From: Hirsutella rhossiliensis
Lineage: Eukaryota > Ascomycota > Sordariomycetes > Hypocreales > Ophiocordycipitaceae
Direction: 5' to 3'
Assembly (NCBI RefSeq): GCF_020360975.1
Contig: NW_025408668.1
Location: 6,014,001 to 6,078,000 of the forward strand
DNA: 64,000 nucleotides
Part shown: one piece after another, positions 33,401-46,493 of the stretch
How the letters are laid out: every line of letters begins with the position of its first letter
How positions within the stretch are numbered: position 1 is the first letter of the stretch
Notes under the pieces: generated by a model
Databases searched by the model: none
Told to the model about the DNA's origin: nothing
What the model saw: the letters and a program-made list of their open reading frames with translations, nothing else
Program-made: the position numbers and the translations under genes

Positions 33401-35690
33401 AGATTAAATAATCTAGACGAAGAAGGAGACTATAGGAAAGCGGTAGAGCTAGAATATACCTACCTACCTACGCCTCCTCTTACGGAATAAGAAGAAGATC
33501 TAGAAGTAGCTTTTTTAGTTAGTCTTCCTATCTTAACCCCTAAGGGGGTAGGAAAGGCACCTCTCTCGAAGGATTACCCGGCTGCCTTTTTATCCCTGCT
33601 TCGAGAAGTAAAGGAAGGTATAGGGCCCGATACAAAAGAAGACTAGTTTCTCCCTTATTTCGATCGTTTTTCCGACTTCTACCTAACGCTAATAAAAGAC
33701 GGTTCCTACGGAGCGTTCATAGCAGGCCGGCTCTTTAAGCCATAGTTATTAGCAAGGAAGGTATATAAAAGAGACCTCCCGGACCTACTAGCAAACTAGA
33801 AGCAGCTAGAAAGATACCCCTTTAAAGACTAGTTTTTCTAGGCCTAGAAAGACCACCTAGCCTTATACGAAGAGATAGGGTCTTTCGAAGAGGTCCTTAA
33901 GGAAAAGGCAAGAGGAAAATAGGTCCTTAGCTATAAGTAGGTCTTTATCTATAAGACTAATAAACACGGCTTCCTTTAAAAGTATAAAGCCCGGCTAGTT
34001 ATCTACGGGAACTAGTAGGAAAAAGGGGATCTTCCTACTAGGGCAACTACCCTAGTAGGGATGTCTTTTCGGACCCTTATAGCTATAGCAGCAGAATTCG
34101 ACCTCGAACTTAATTAGATAGATATAGTTAACGCCTTCGTTAACTGCCCTTTCGAGAAAGAAGAAGTTATCTATATACGCCTTCTACTAAGCTTCTAACA
34201 GCTAGGAAAGGTTCTATAGCTTAGGAAAGCTCTATATAGACCATAAAGATTACCCCTTCTTTAGCAATAGCATTTAATAGGTTCCCTCGAAGCCCTAGGC
34301 TTTAAGAAAGTCCCTTAGGAACCGTGTATAATATAGAAGGGTAAAATCACGGTCTTCTTCTACGTCGACGATATTATCTAGGCCTACCTAAAAGAGGAAG
34401 AAGCTATAGCTAGGGAGGCTATACGAGGCCTATAATAAAGGTATAAGATAACTAGGCTAGGGGAGCTAAAGTAGTTCCTAGGGATCCGAATCCTTTAGAA
34501 TAGGTCCTAACGGACTATCTAGCTTACCTAGGACGCCTATATCGATAAGGTCGCTTATAAATTCCTCCTTAATTCCCTCGATAAGAAGCTTCCCTCTATA
34601 CCTATATTAGACGAAGAGCTTTTACTTAATCCGTCTATTTAAGCTAGGGAGTAAGAGAAACACTAATATTAATAGAAGGTAGGCTCCTTGCTTTTTTTTT
34701 TAGCTATTTCTACTAGACCGGATATCTCTTTTACGGTCTCCCGGCTAGCTAGGTATAACTAGAATCCTAGCCCTAGGTATTAAGAAGTAGTAGATAGAGC
34801 TATCCTTTATCTCTATTTAACGAGATTATATAGTCTACGCTTAGGAGGGTAGGGAAGGAAATAAGCTACCGAAATCTTCCTTTATTCGAGCGATTCGTCC
34901 TTTACGGATAATTCCTTAGATAGAAAGAGCTTATAAGGGTATATTATATCCCTTTTTAGAGGAACTATTGCTTAGAGAGCTTCGAAGTAAGCTATTATTA
35001 CGACTTCTAGTATAGAGGCAGAGCTACTAGCTCTTTTAGAAGCGTTAAAAGAAGCGATTTTCCTTAGCCGGCTACTAATATCTCTACGACTATAAATTCC
35101 GTCTACGTTAGCTATAGAATATAATAATATATAGACTATATAGATTCTTACGGAGGAAAATAGTAAGCTATCGACCCGGCTATAGTATATCGATATCTAT
35201 TAGTATTAGTTACGCTAAGAGGTCTAAAGGGGACTTATTTCCGTCCGTTAGGTTCTAACGGTATTAATAAAAGCCGACGGTCTTACGAAGCCCTTACCGA
35301 AGTAGAAGCTAGCTGTCTTTTTATAGTAAATAGGGCTAGAAGACGTTCGAGAGAAGCTATCCTTAGAGGCCCGCCTTAAGAGTCTACTAGAGGAGCTAAT
35401 AGCCCGTATAAGAAGGTAACGTCTATAGCTAAAGAAGAAGGAAGAGGTTTTTCCCTTTAGAGGGCCCCCTATTTTAATTAGGTTTTTCCCTTTAAAGAAG
35501 GCCCCCTTTCTTATAGGACTTTCCCCTCTTTAGGCCCCTTTTCCTTAAGTAGGTCTAAAAGAGCCTAGGGACCTAAAAGGGCCCTTGCTTTCCTCGAGTA
35601 AAGGGAGAAGTATAGAGCTAAGAACCTCCTCTATACGCTTACTAAAGCCGTATTAGCTATGCCCTTAAGGGGCAGGCTATAGCTAAAGGG
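30403..35690 (+). pseudogene. Copia gag-pol polyprotein, RIP-inactivated
   Basis: Plus-strand remnants in order: a gag region with a GC-rich Pro/Ala-coding stretch (about 31235-31400); an integrase end where the usual …QNGVAER…ERAR segment is still traceable (about 32760-32880); then reverse transcriptase with IDIVNAFVNCPF (about 34118-34155) and the catalytic FFYVDDII (YVDD at 34361-34372); then the RNase H region (about 34980-35250). Stops are mostly TAG/TAA at former Gln codons. A polypurine tract, AGCTAAAGGG, ends it. Confidence 0.9.
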
Positions 35691-35692
35691 TA

Positions 35693-36176
35693 TATGAAGC
35701 GTAGCCTAATTTCGTAGTTCTCGGAGATATCCCTTAGTACGAGGGACTAAGGAAGCTAAAAACACCCGGTATAGAAGAAGGAAGAAGGAGCTAAAAAGAG
35801 GTATAGAAAGGAGGGTAGGGGTATAAGGGGGAGCAGAAGTAGCGATAGCTTCCTATAGAGGTAGCGAAAGAGAAGACGGATATACCGGCAACGGCTAGAA
35901 AAGAAGGGAAAAAACCGGTAAAAAGCTCGGTAGTCGAAAGGATATTAGTAGCTTCTTTAAGTAAGATCTTCTTTATTAATTAAGATGCTAGACGGGTATA
36001 AAAAGGGGCGTTAGATAGAGAAAAGAAGGATAATTAAGGCAATATAATAAATACTCCCCTACCTTTATTACTGCTCCTATAAGAATTAAATCTCTCTACC
36101 CTGCCTATCCGACCCCTTACTTTTAATTTCACCTTTATGTATTTTATATATACTACTTATATCTCTCTTCGCGAGA
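35693..36176 (+). repeat. Copia 3' LTR (copy 4)
   Basis: About 484 bp; the first bases are altered (TATGAAGCG instead of TATCGCGAAGCG). It ends GCGAGA followed by the ATATA target duplication. Confidence 0.88.
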
Positions 36177-36283
36177 ATATAAGCCCCTCCCTTATCTTAA
36201 TAGATAAACTAAGATATATATTACTAAATTTACCTTTCTTTCCTTTTATTTCTTCTACTATACTCTTAAGCCCTTACTTAAGA

Positions 36284-36507
36284 GCTATATACTCCCTAGT
36301 ATATATTCTTCTAGTAGACAATCTTATTTATAAGTTAATAGAAGTCTACTAAGGTTATATTCGGTGCCTATAAATATTAATTAAGTAGATAGAGGGATAG
36401 GAATCTATCCGTCTAAGGCATTCGCAAAGCTCTAGAGATGCTTTTATAATATAAGATATATTTAATAAAGCGTATAAAGGGTATTTATAAGCTATAGGTA
36501 CTTATAG
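36284..36507. other. Short unassigned segment between nested elements
   Basis: Lies between the interrupted Gypsy-like LTR and the Gypsy target duplication TATAG (36503-36507). No feature recognised. It continues at 45065, right of the Gypsy element. Confidence 0.5.
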
Positions 36508-36957
36508 TATAACGACCGGTGTTATTCCTAAGGGATAAACCTATTAAGGGGTTTATATTAGTAGATATAATAGGGCGTAGTCTAAGCAATAATATATATA
36601 TTACGTTAGTAATAAGTTAGAGGTTATAGACCGTAGACTATAACTAGGTAATTAGAATTAAAGATAGAATCGTAATAAAGATCTATATTAAAAGCTAGAG
36701 AGCTATCTATCTAAAGGAGTAAAAGTAGGTAGCTATATATACCTATAGAGACTATCCTTAGATTATAGGCCTAGCTATAATCCCTAACGTTAGATCGTAT
36801 AGAGCGTAGTAATCTCGTTAATCTTAGATTACTTAGATCTCTACGATCCCCTCGATCTTATATCTATTAAATAGTCGTGCCGACTATTTATCTATTAGAC
36901 CGTATTACGTACTTAACGCGGTCGACCGTTAGCGGCCTAGTAGCCGTAGTCGTAATA
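36508..36957 (-). repeat. Gypsy 3' LTR
   Basis: 450 bp, starts TATAACGACCGG on the plus strand. More CA/TG loss than its partner (for example GTATTACGTACTTAACG versus GTGTCACGTGCTTAACG). Confidence 0.92.
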
Positions 36958-39900
36958 CGATATCTCCCCTCCTTTTAGTCTTATCCGTAAGACCTACTAT
37001 AGCTGCCTTAGCCGCCGTATATAAATATACCTTTATCGCGTCCTACGTAAGTATATCGTTCTTTATCTCTTTATCCTTTTAAGATATACTACTAATAGTA
37101 TATCTAGTTATATACTAAAAAATCGTTCCTAAAAAGCCTCTAAGCGCGCTACTATTACTAAATATATCGACTTAAGTAGAGATCCTACTAATATACTATA
37201 TACTTAATACTTTAAGGCAAAGAAGATAAATTATTAGATAGCCGAAAATTCTTTGCGCTATAATAATTATATTACTAGTAGTCGTCCTTATTATAATAGT
37301 ATTTTAGTAGCCTCTTCTTATAAGTATCTTTTAATTCTTTCTATATATAGTAGCTAACGTATTTCTTTAGTAACTAAATTATTAGCGGAGTAGCGTAGGC
37401 TATATTCTAAAAAAGAGGAAGCTAGGGAAGCCTTATTAGAGCTTTAGGCATATCTTACGAATCTTTAGTCGTAAATATCTATCGCCGTTAATCGTTTAAC
37501 TTATATCTAGAAGATTCGGAATCGTATAAAAAAAAAGAGTTCTAAGTTATTTCGTCGTAGTATCTAAGAAATAGATACCGAGGATAGCGTTTTACTTATA
37601 CTCGATATATATAAGCATTAAGTATTAAATAACTTATAATCGTTAGGCGTTCTTAATAAGGTAAATTAGTCCTTATTTAGTATTAGCGAGGAGTTTATAG
37701 ATCTTAGTCCTTTAATCCCTCTTAAACCTTCTAGTAAAATTATTAAAGTAGAGAGCTATAGTAGGTTAAGTGCTTAAGTAGTTCCTAGGTATTTTCCTCT
37801 AGTCTATATCCCTTTTACTTAATAAGGTATTCTTATTACTAACCTTATTTTCTTATATCTAGTATTTATTCTACTTTATATTCTTAATTATTATTAACTT
37901 TAATTTTTTCCTATAGTTTAGCGTTTTATAGTACTAGTTTTAATAATAAGATATAAAATATTAGGTATATCCGTATTATTATTAGTAGCGAAAGTTCGTA
38001 GTTAACTTTTAAAATAGTTTTCTTAACCTTAAACGGTCTAAGTTTCTTAAAATCTAATTTATTACTTAGTCGTTTTATTTTAATATTTCGTCGTACGAGG
38101 TAGACTATATCTCCCTCTTAAAAGATTAGTCCTTATAATCTTTTCTAATTATAGTAAGTAGATATTCGTTCTTTAACGAATTAAAGTTCTTATTATATTT
38201 CTTTATATAATTTTCATAGCTAATCTACTTATAGTATCGCTCGTTCTACTTATAGTCCTTATTAAGTAACCTTAAATGCTTTTAGGTTATATCTATAATT
38301 AGCGTATACTAGTAAGAGCTTAGTTATTTCTATAACTAAGCTATTATAAGCTAGTTACGCTATTAGTAGCTATTTAACTTAATCGTTTTATTTATAGCTA
38401 ATATAGTATCGTAAATATTATTTAAGCGTTTAGTTAAGTCGTTCCGTTTATCTATCTATTTATAGGTAATAAGCTATACTAAGCTTATATTTTATCCTTA
38501 ATTATACTATAAGAGCTTACTAAAACTTAGCTATAAATATACTTCCTCTATTAAAGATAATCTCGTTTAGTAGTCCGTAATTACTAATAATTATTTATAG
38601 GAATATATATACTAGCTCTTTTATATTACTTACTTCTTTATATAGTAAAAAGTATCCGTACTTCGTTAATCTATTAGTAATAATAAATATACTATTATAC
38701 TTAACGTTAGTTATAGGTTCTTTTAACGGTAGTAGCTTTATAATATAGTCGAAAGCTATTAAATCCTATGGTTTCTCTAGTACTAGTAGCGGTTATAATT
38801 CTCTATATAGCTTATATCGTTCTACTTTACTTTATATATAAAGTTCGTATTTTCTAATAACTTATTATATTACTTCCTTAAGCTATAGGAAGTTATATTA
38901 TCGTTTAATCCGTTTTATTATTCTTTAGATTCCTTAGTATCTATATATTAAATATTTATATATATCTTATATAACTTTATCTCGTAACGCTAGTAGTATC
39001 TAGATTTTATTCTTATATATTAGAACTTCTAAATATTCTATATTATATCCCTTTAGTACTTTATATTCTTTTATTTATTTTAGGATCTTTTAGTATATTA
39101 AGTTATTAGGTTATACTTTAAATATTATATTTAGCTATCGTTGCTAGTAGTTTCCGTTTTCGTTGATTTCTAAGAGCTATTCTTTTGCTATAGGTGCTCC
39201 TATATTATAGTTACTTCGTCGACTAAGGGTATTAGCTCGACCGTTTTCTATTCCTTTTCTATAGATTATTTTATAGTCGAATTCTAATAAATATTCGGCC
39301 TATTAGATCTATCGTCCGTTTAACTATTACGTTATTATAAAATATAAGATATTCTTATAATTTATATAGACCTTAACTTTATATTTACTTCTAAGAAGGT
39401 AGTATCGAAATTCCTTAAAAGCTTAAATAATTATAAGGAATTCTTTATCGTAGATAGGGTAATTAAGTTCTACGCTATATAGCTTTTTCGAGTAAAATAT
39501 AATTAGTCGTAGTCTTCCTTTATTATCTTTTTATCCGATTTATACTCTTAAAGTAAAGTCTAATATATTAGTTTTAAGTTCGATTTATCGTTTTAGATCG
39601 AAGGTAGTTAAGACTAGTTCTTATATAATTATAGTCTTAATATAATCGAAAGCTTCGTTAGCTTTATTATTCTATATAAATTCTTTTTCCTTCTTTATTA
39701 AGTCGTATAGTAATACTATAATCTTTCCGAAATCTTTAATAAATCGTTAGTAGTAATTTATAAATCTTAGGAAACTTTATATATCCTTAACGTTCTTTAG
39801 CGTTAGCTATTCTTTAACTAAGTTAATTTTATCTTATTATATTTATATCTCTCTTAGTAAGATTATATATTTAAGGAAGTTTACTTCCTATATATAGAAC

Positions 39901-42900
39901 TTACTTTTCTTTAGTTTAACTAGTAACTTCGTATTTTAAAGTATACGGAGTACCTTATAGACGTGTTCCTTATATTCTTCTAGGGTGTCCGAGAAGATTA
40001 GGATATTATCTAGGTATACTACTATAAAGATATTTAAGTATTCGCGTAGGATATTATTAATTATTTATTAAAAGGTAGCTAGTATATTTATAAGTCTAAA
40101 TAGTATTACTAGATATTCGAATAGTTTAAATTTTATTCTAAAGGCTATTATCTATTTATATCCCTTTTTTATATATATTAAGTTATAAGCGCCTTTAAGG
40201 TTAAGGGCTATAAACTATTTTTTACCGTATAGTCGATCTTATAGTTCCGATATAAGCGGTAATAGTATTCGGTCCTTTATTATAATATCGTTTAAGCGTT
40301 TATAGTCGATAACTAATCGTAGCTTACTATTTTTCTTCGGAATAAATATAACTAGGTAGCTTACTTTAGATATTAATATTTATATATATCCCTTTTATAG
40401 ATTCTCGTTAAGGTAGTTATATAGCGTTTATAGTTACTTTTCGTTTAAGTTATAGATCTTATAAAACGTCGGCGTTATTCTATCCTTAAGATAAATTTCG
40501 TGGTCCTATTAGCTATATTTAGGTAACCCTATCTTAAGTTCTTCTTTAAAGAGTTTATTATATTTTCGGTATTCCTATAAGATATTCTTTATTTTATCTT
40601 ATAAGCTTTATTCTTTCCTTTAAGAGCTAGTTTCTCTTAACTTAAGCTCTTTATCGATTTATTTAAGGTCTTTCCTTAAAGTAGTAATAACTCTTTAGAT
40701 CTTTATATTATATCCTTTATTCTATTTATATTAGGTGCTAGGTTATATAGCTGTGTTAGTTAGTATATAGGTCTTATTAATCGATTTTATTATATCCGTT
40801 AGTTTAGTTACTATTTTCGTTTATATCGCTAAAGCCCGTAATAATTTATTTAAATAGTTATCCCTTTTATCTTATTTAGTAGCTAAATTATCGTAAAATT
40901 TTACTTTCTCTTAAATTTACTAGTCTTAGAAACTTACGTCTTTATTCTAACGTAGCTAGCTAGTTTTCTATTTAATTAATAGGTTGCTCTTCTATAGCTA
41001 TAGAAGCCTTAATATAAGGTTATATTCTTTAATATCTATAATATTAAAGTTAACTCGTTTATTATAGCCCTAGATATTAACGTCGAGGTAATTAATCTTT
41101 ATATTAATAATTCCGTTATTATAGTTAAAGGCCTCTCCTTTAATATTCGTAAGTTTATATAAATCTTTCTTATATCTCTATATAAGTTAGTAATAATTAA
41201 CGATTTTAAGTAAAACGTAATTACCTATTACGCTATAGTCTAAAAGTATACGTATATAATATCCCGCGATTTAGATATCTAATACTATTTAGTCGCTATA
41301 GCTTACCGTTACTATATATAGGGTCCTTAGATCTTATTATATCGTACTAGTCTATAGCCCTTTTATAGATAGCGTACCTTGTTTTTTACTTAGTCCTTAT
41401 TTATTTTATTTAGGTATTCTTCTTCGATTTATTATTAATATTATTTCTTTATATTTTCGTCGCATAGTATTATATCGGGGCTTAAGAGACTAATTTCTTA
41501 TAGCTAATTAAAGATTTCTTATTTCTTAACGCTATATCGTTTATATTATACTACTTTATAGTTAATTATATACTATGCTTTATAATTTTATTCGTTTTTA
41601 TATTAAAGGTTAAGTTTTTATTTAGCGTCTTTTTATTTTTTGCGTAGTATTTCTATATTAATTTTTCCTTAGTCGAATATAGCTTATAGCCTTCGTACGT
41701 ATTGCTAATAATATTTTAGTATACTATTATATCGTTTATACTATACTTATGCTTTTTTATATTTATAAACTTTATAGTTTAGGTATATATATTCGTTATA
41801 ATCTTCTTTATTATATTTAACTCGTTATATAAGTCTTTAAAAGATTAAGGGTTTAGATACCTTAAAGCGAGTAGCGTTATACTATTTTTCTATTTTAGCG
41901 AGTTTATAGATTTTATATATCTCTAAAAGATATCTTATTAATAAACTATAATTATTACGGTATTTAAGTAGTATACTATAATTAGGTTTTAATAATATAA
42001 CTTAGTCGTTTAGGTAGCGTTAATCGATTTTCTAGTAGTCTAGTTTAGTGCTTAAGTAGGGTTTTAAAAGTACTTATCCTTCGAACCTAACTAGGAAGGC
42101 GTTATACTATACCTTTATTTAAAAGTATATTATATAATCTAGGTAGACGTATAATATCTATAAAATATACTTATAGTGCTTATAAGTAAGTAGTATTTAT
42201 AGATTATCTCTAAATTCTCCTTATAGTTACTATTCTCGTTATAAAGCTATAAAGGTATTAACTACGGCGATAGCTATAGTATAGTCTCCTCTATATAGTG
42301 CCGGTTAATATCGAATTAATATAGCTTATTAGTTTTCTATAAGAATTTAAGGTATTTATTAAGTTTTAATTTTAAGTATTTCTTTAAATTCTTCGAAGTA
42401 TAGAGCGTATTCTCTAATTATAGTATTTTCCCTTAATAGCGAGGGTAGTAGTATAAGTTTATTCTCGTCTTCCGTTTCTCTAAGTATTTCTTATTCTTTA
42501 GAGCTTATATCGTCGATACTTCGTTAGTCTTCTTTAGGTTATTATCTAAGTTTTATAAGTATAAGGGCTATATCTATATCTTCTTTATTATATTATTTAT
42601 AGACTACCTATTATTATTATCGATTTTTATTTTATATATCTTCCTAGAATCGTTTACCGTTCTTCTTAATCTAGTCTTAGGAGACTCCTTTAAGATAGGG
42701 GTATTCTAGTTTTATAAATTTAACTTATTTCTATGTTTTAGGATCCCTTCGTTATATATAAGAAGGTATAAGCAATAAGCGCAGAATCGGGTAATCGATA
42801 ACGTAAGCGGAAAGATCGGTCGAAGGAGTATAGGGTAGGATTTCGTCCGGAATTTATAACGAGCATATAACGGGCTGAATAATATATTAAAAGAATAGCG

Positions 42901-44609
42901 TTGCAAAAGATGCTTGCGAACTTACTTATTTTATCTACTACTCCTAGGGAAATCCTTCGTCTTTTATAGACCATTGCTCGCCCACTAGTAGACCAATTAG
43001 TCAGCTTTCTAGCACATTCTATAGTGCTTAAAAAGCTCTATCTATAGTATATCTTCCTAACTTAGTAGGTGGTCTGATTGTGGCGTGATGGTTGACGTAA
43101 GACTATGGGTTCTGGCATGAGTAGTGGATTTAACTAGAATGTTCTATGCCCTACCTATTCTCGTATCGCGGATATCTTCGGAACCGCTAAGCTAAAATAG
43201 GCAATAGGGTATCCGTTCTGCTCGTAATTAACTTATGCATTTTATGCATATTTTTATTTATAAGGATAGGCTTATCCTGACCCGCTTTTCCTAGAGGAAG
43301 GTATAGATGTCTAGTAGAGGTCTTTGTCTTTTAAGGGTTATTCCCTTAAACTGTATTATAGAGCCTCTTTTTACTAGCTTATTCTATAAAGCCTCCCTAT
43401 ACCTATTATTTCTTTATAATAGTAAAATAGGAATATAAGGGTATATTCTTATATTATATTATTATAAGGGTCTTCTTTAGTAGCTTTAGGAACTATCTAG
43501 TACCGTTCTTATCGCTTAAGTATACTATATATTCGTTATCGTAGTATATAGTCTAACTAAGGAGTTTATACTTTAGTCCCTATCTATTAGTAGCGTTTAA
43601 GTATTTCTTACCTTTTAAGGCTAGTACCTAGTAGGTTTTCTTTTCCTTATAAGGTTATCTATATTCTTTAAAGTAATATCTAAGTTTCCTATAGTTAAAA
43701 TACTTTCCTTTACTTTTCTATATTATATCTAGATCTATCCTACTTAGGTTAGTTATATAGGCATAGGTAATAGGAGTTTCGCGCTTCTTTTTATAGTTAG
43801 CGCGTTAGTTAAAGTTATTCTTATAGGAAGGGTTTTAGTTTCCTCTTCTTTATTTCTTTTCTTAGCGTCGCGTATACTATCTATCGTCGATTAGTACTAC
43901 TATAGTAATATAGTCCGAGAGGTTATTAGGTTAATTTTCCTTATAGAGCTCGTCCTTAACTTCTTCTTTAAGCCCGTCGTAGAATCGTAATATAAGAGGT
44001 TTATCGTCTTAATTAAGCTTTAAGGTAACTTAATAGAACTTCGTAGTATAATCCGATACTAAGATCCTTTATCGGAGTTCTTAAAGTTTCTATTTAGCTT
44101 CTTATTCCTTATTAGTTATTCCGAATACCTTTATAATAGCTTCTTTAAATCGTTAGAAACTAATAAAGACTTTATCTATCTCGTTATCTCGTCGCGCTAG
44201 TTAGTTATCGAGAAAGTCCCTTATAATAGGTCTAAACTAAGCGAGTACTATTCTAAATAAATAATTTCCTACGTAAAGTACCTTTTCGACTAGGTCTAAG
44301 AGTTTAGTAGGGTAAAACCGGTAGTAGGCCTTAAGTTAGGTAAGAAAGTCTTAAAGCGTGCTATAAGTACCGTTAAATAGTCCTAGCTATTTTAGTTTAA
44401 CTACTTCTCTAAGGTCCCTAACTTATCTATTGCCTCCTTTATTCTTAAGTAACTATACCTTATATTAGAGGGTAATAATCTCGCGTATTATATCCTAAGG
44501 CGATATAGTAGCTCTAGAGTTAGTTAATCTAGTTTATTATATAGGTATATTAATAGTTACGATATTACTTAGAGTAATATAGTATTATACTAAATAAGAG
44601 CTTTTAACG
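36958..44609 (-). pseudogene. Gypsy gag-pol polyprotein, RIP-inactivated
   Basis: On the minus strand: gag-like sequence (about 43400-44550); reverse transcriptase with VVYLDNILIFS around 39995-40025, where Asn replaces the second catalytic Asp (YLDD at 40005-40016 by family comparison) through a G-to-A change; an RNase H region (about 39250-39600); and integrase with AYYLxIDRxTERLN at about 38430-38475, a RIP-altered form of the conserved HPQTDGQTERLN segment. Stops occur every few codons. Confidence 0.88.
42725..43370. other. CA/TG-retaining pocket inside the RIP-saturated Gypsy
   Basis: In a neighbourhood with virtually no CA or TG, this stretch has many (for example TTGCAAAAGATGCTTGCG, GGTGGTCTGATTGTGGCG, GACTATGGGTTCTGGCATG). 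Overlapping minus-strand frames of 64-78 codons exist but show no recognised domain. It could be an insertion that arrived after RIP. Exact borders and a target duplication were not found. Confidence 0.5.
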
Positions 44610-45059
44610 TATAACGACCGGTATTATTCTTAAGGGATAAACCTATCGAGGGGTTTATATTAGTAGATATAATAGGGCGTAGTCTAAGCAATAATATATA
44701 TATTACGTTAGTAATAAGTCGGAGGTCGTAGACCGTAGACTATAACTAAGTAATTAAAATTAAAGATAGAATCGTAATAAAGATCTATATTAAAAGCTAG
44801 AGAGCTATCTATCTAAAGGAGTAAAAGTAGGTAGCTATATATACCTATAAAGACTATCCTTAGATTATAGGCCTAGCTATAATCCCTAATATTAGATTAT
44901 ATAGAGCGTAGTAATCTCGTTAATCCTAGATTACTTAGATCTCTACGATCCCCTCGATCCTATATCTATTAGATAGTCGTGCCGACTATTTATCCGTTAG
45001 ACCGTGTCACGTGCTTAACGCGGTCGACCGTTAGCGGCCTAGTAGCCGTGGTCGTAATA
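44610..45059 (-). repeat. Gypsy 5' LTR
   Basis: 450 bp partner of 36508-36957. It retains more CA/TG, in keeping with its position at the less mutated edge of the block. Confidence 0.92.
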
Positions 45060-45224
45060 TATAGGCGCACGATCCTAAAGTCTAGACCGTAGCAATATAT
45101 AGAGGCGGGCATAAATAGGTTACCTATCTAGGAATAGATAGGGCAATAGTTATTATATTATACCGTAAGATACACCCTATATATAATTTAAGGCCGTCTC
45201 GCAACCCGTTATTACTAAGCGATG

Positions 45225-45965
45225 CCTCTACGCCTTAATATCCCTATCGTAGAGTTCTTTATAAGCTTATTCTAGCTTATCTCGGATATCTAGTATTGCC
45301 GCCTAATTATTCTTAATAGTTTCGCCGTGCTAGTAGTCTCTTAACCTCTCGCCGCTAAAGCCTTTGCCTGCGTCTAGCGCTACTATCTAGATGCCTAGTA
45401 ATTTTTACTTAAGGTGTTTTATTAGGTGCTTAGAGTGGTCGATGTATCGTGCCTACTTTACCTTTTCTAGGGCGGTGTTCGCTCTATCCGACGGAATCGC
45501 GGTTAATTAGGTATTCGTACTTTAAAAACTTAAAAAAGTCTTGCTTTCCCCGTCTTTTAATATATTTATCTAGGTCTAAGAGACCTAAGACTCTACGTCC
45601 GTTGGCTATATAGCGCACTAATAATAACGTTGATAGACAATATACCTTTAGCCGGGAACTTCCTAATCTAAGTAGTATCTTAGAATAGTTACGACTTAGC
45701 GTGAAAATGTACGTTGATCTGTCCCCTAAAAGCGGCTTCGATGCCCGGCTACTAGAGTCTGCGCGAAATCTCCCTTTGTTTTCCCTTTGGCCTTGGGAGT
45801 AGTATTCTGCCACTAACGCAATCGCATTCTCGCTATCTTCTATATATTTGCACGCCTTTTGCCTGCCGTTACTCTCCTAGCTATAATTCTAGTAAGTTTA
45901 GCGTCTGCCTGCTTATGCTCCCTCTCTTATTAAGTTGTCTAAATGTTTTTGCAACGCGTAATAAA
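45225..45965 (-). pseudogene. Decayed gene of unknown function
   Basis: The minus strand is open from about 45813 to 45484 (…DRSTYIFTLSRNYSKILLRL…, basic and Leu-rich). After a frame change near 45480 it continues as coherent protein (ARYIDHSKHLIKHLK…KLLGIQIVALDAGKGFSGERL…KLEQAYKELYDRDIKA with former Gln codons as stops) to about 45225. Upstream codons to about 45965 also look coding. The base composition is intermediate between the RIP block and the gene island. Not recognised; either a host gene or a transposon ORF. Confidence 0.45.
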
Positions 45966-46493
45966 GACCTTTTAGTTTACTTTCCTATAATTATAAGTAG
46001 TAGGCCTAGCTAGTAAGGGCCTATAAAGGCCCCTTAAGCTAGCTTTAAAGGCTATAGGCTTATAGTCTAAGCACGTAGCCTTTAAAAAGTAAAAGTTTAC
46101 TTAGGTTAGCTACTTAAAGGGGCTATAAAAAGTAAGGTCTATAACTAAGGCCCCTTTTAAGCCCTGCCTTTAATAGGTGCCTTTTATAGCTATAAGGGCT
46201 TTTGCCTTATATAAGCCTAGACTAAAGTCTAGGCTAAGCTTATATATAAGCGGCCTCTATACCTATATAGGCTAGCCTATACTTCTCTTCCTTTTCCCCT
46301 TAATATATTATTAACCTTCTTCTAATAGACCGTACCTAAGCCTACGCCTCTACCTACTCTATAATAGTATAATCTACCTTTTATTTTACCCTCTCTATAT
46401 CCCTATATATAAAATAGCTATTTTTAGCTGCCTTTAAAGCTAACGTCCTAGGCTTTAAAGCTATATATTATAGGATCTAGTAGACAATAAAAC
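45966..46493. other. Degraded sequence left of the solo LTR
   Basis: TA-rich, CA/TG-poor sequence dominated by CTA/TAG words. No gene or repeat boundary recognised until the AAAAC duplication at 46489-46493. Confidence 0.5.

Larger units (their letters stand above)
29894..36176 (+). mobile_element. Ty1/Copia retrotransposon, complete but RIP-degraded
   Basis: 6283 bp between two LTRs (29894-30380 and about 35693-36176), flanked by ATATA (29889-29893 and 36177-36181). The sequence without the insertion survives at 46.67 kb. Order gag-integrase-RT on the plus strand marks it as Copia. Every coding frame is broken. Confidence 0.93.
29709..36283 (+). repeat. LTR of the Gypsy-like element, interrupted by a Copia element
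   Basis: Left part 29709-29893 and right part 36182-36283 together match the uninterrupted 284-bp LTR at 46494-46777. The Copia element sits between them with its ATATA target duplication. The LTR follows a polypurine tract, so it is the 3' LTR of the element on its left. It carries many more CA-to-TA and TG-to-TA changes than the copy at 46.5 kb. Confidence 0.85.
36508..45059 (-). mobile_element. Ty3/Gypsy retrotransposon, complete but RIP-degraded
   Basis: 8552 bp with two LTRs of exactly 450 bp (36508-36957 and 44610-45059), flanked by TATAG on both sides (36503-36507 and 45060-45064). Protein remains read on the minus strand, so the 5' LTR is the right one. Domain order RT then integrase (toward the left) marks it as Gypsy. 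Confidence 0.93.

Noticed and set aside
36137..36352. 71-codon plus-strand ORF
   Set aside because: Lies across the end of a Copia LTR and the interrupted Gypsy-like LTR; chance frame.
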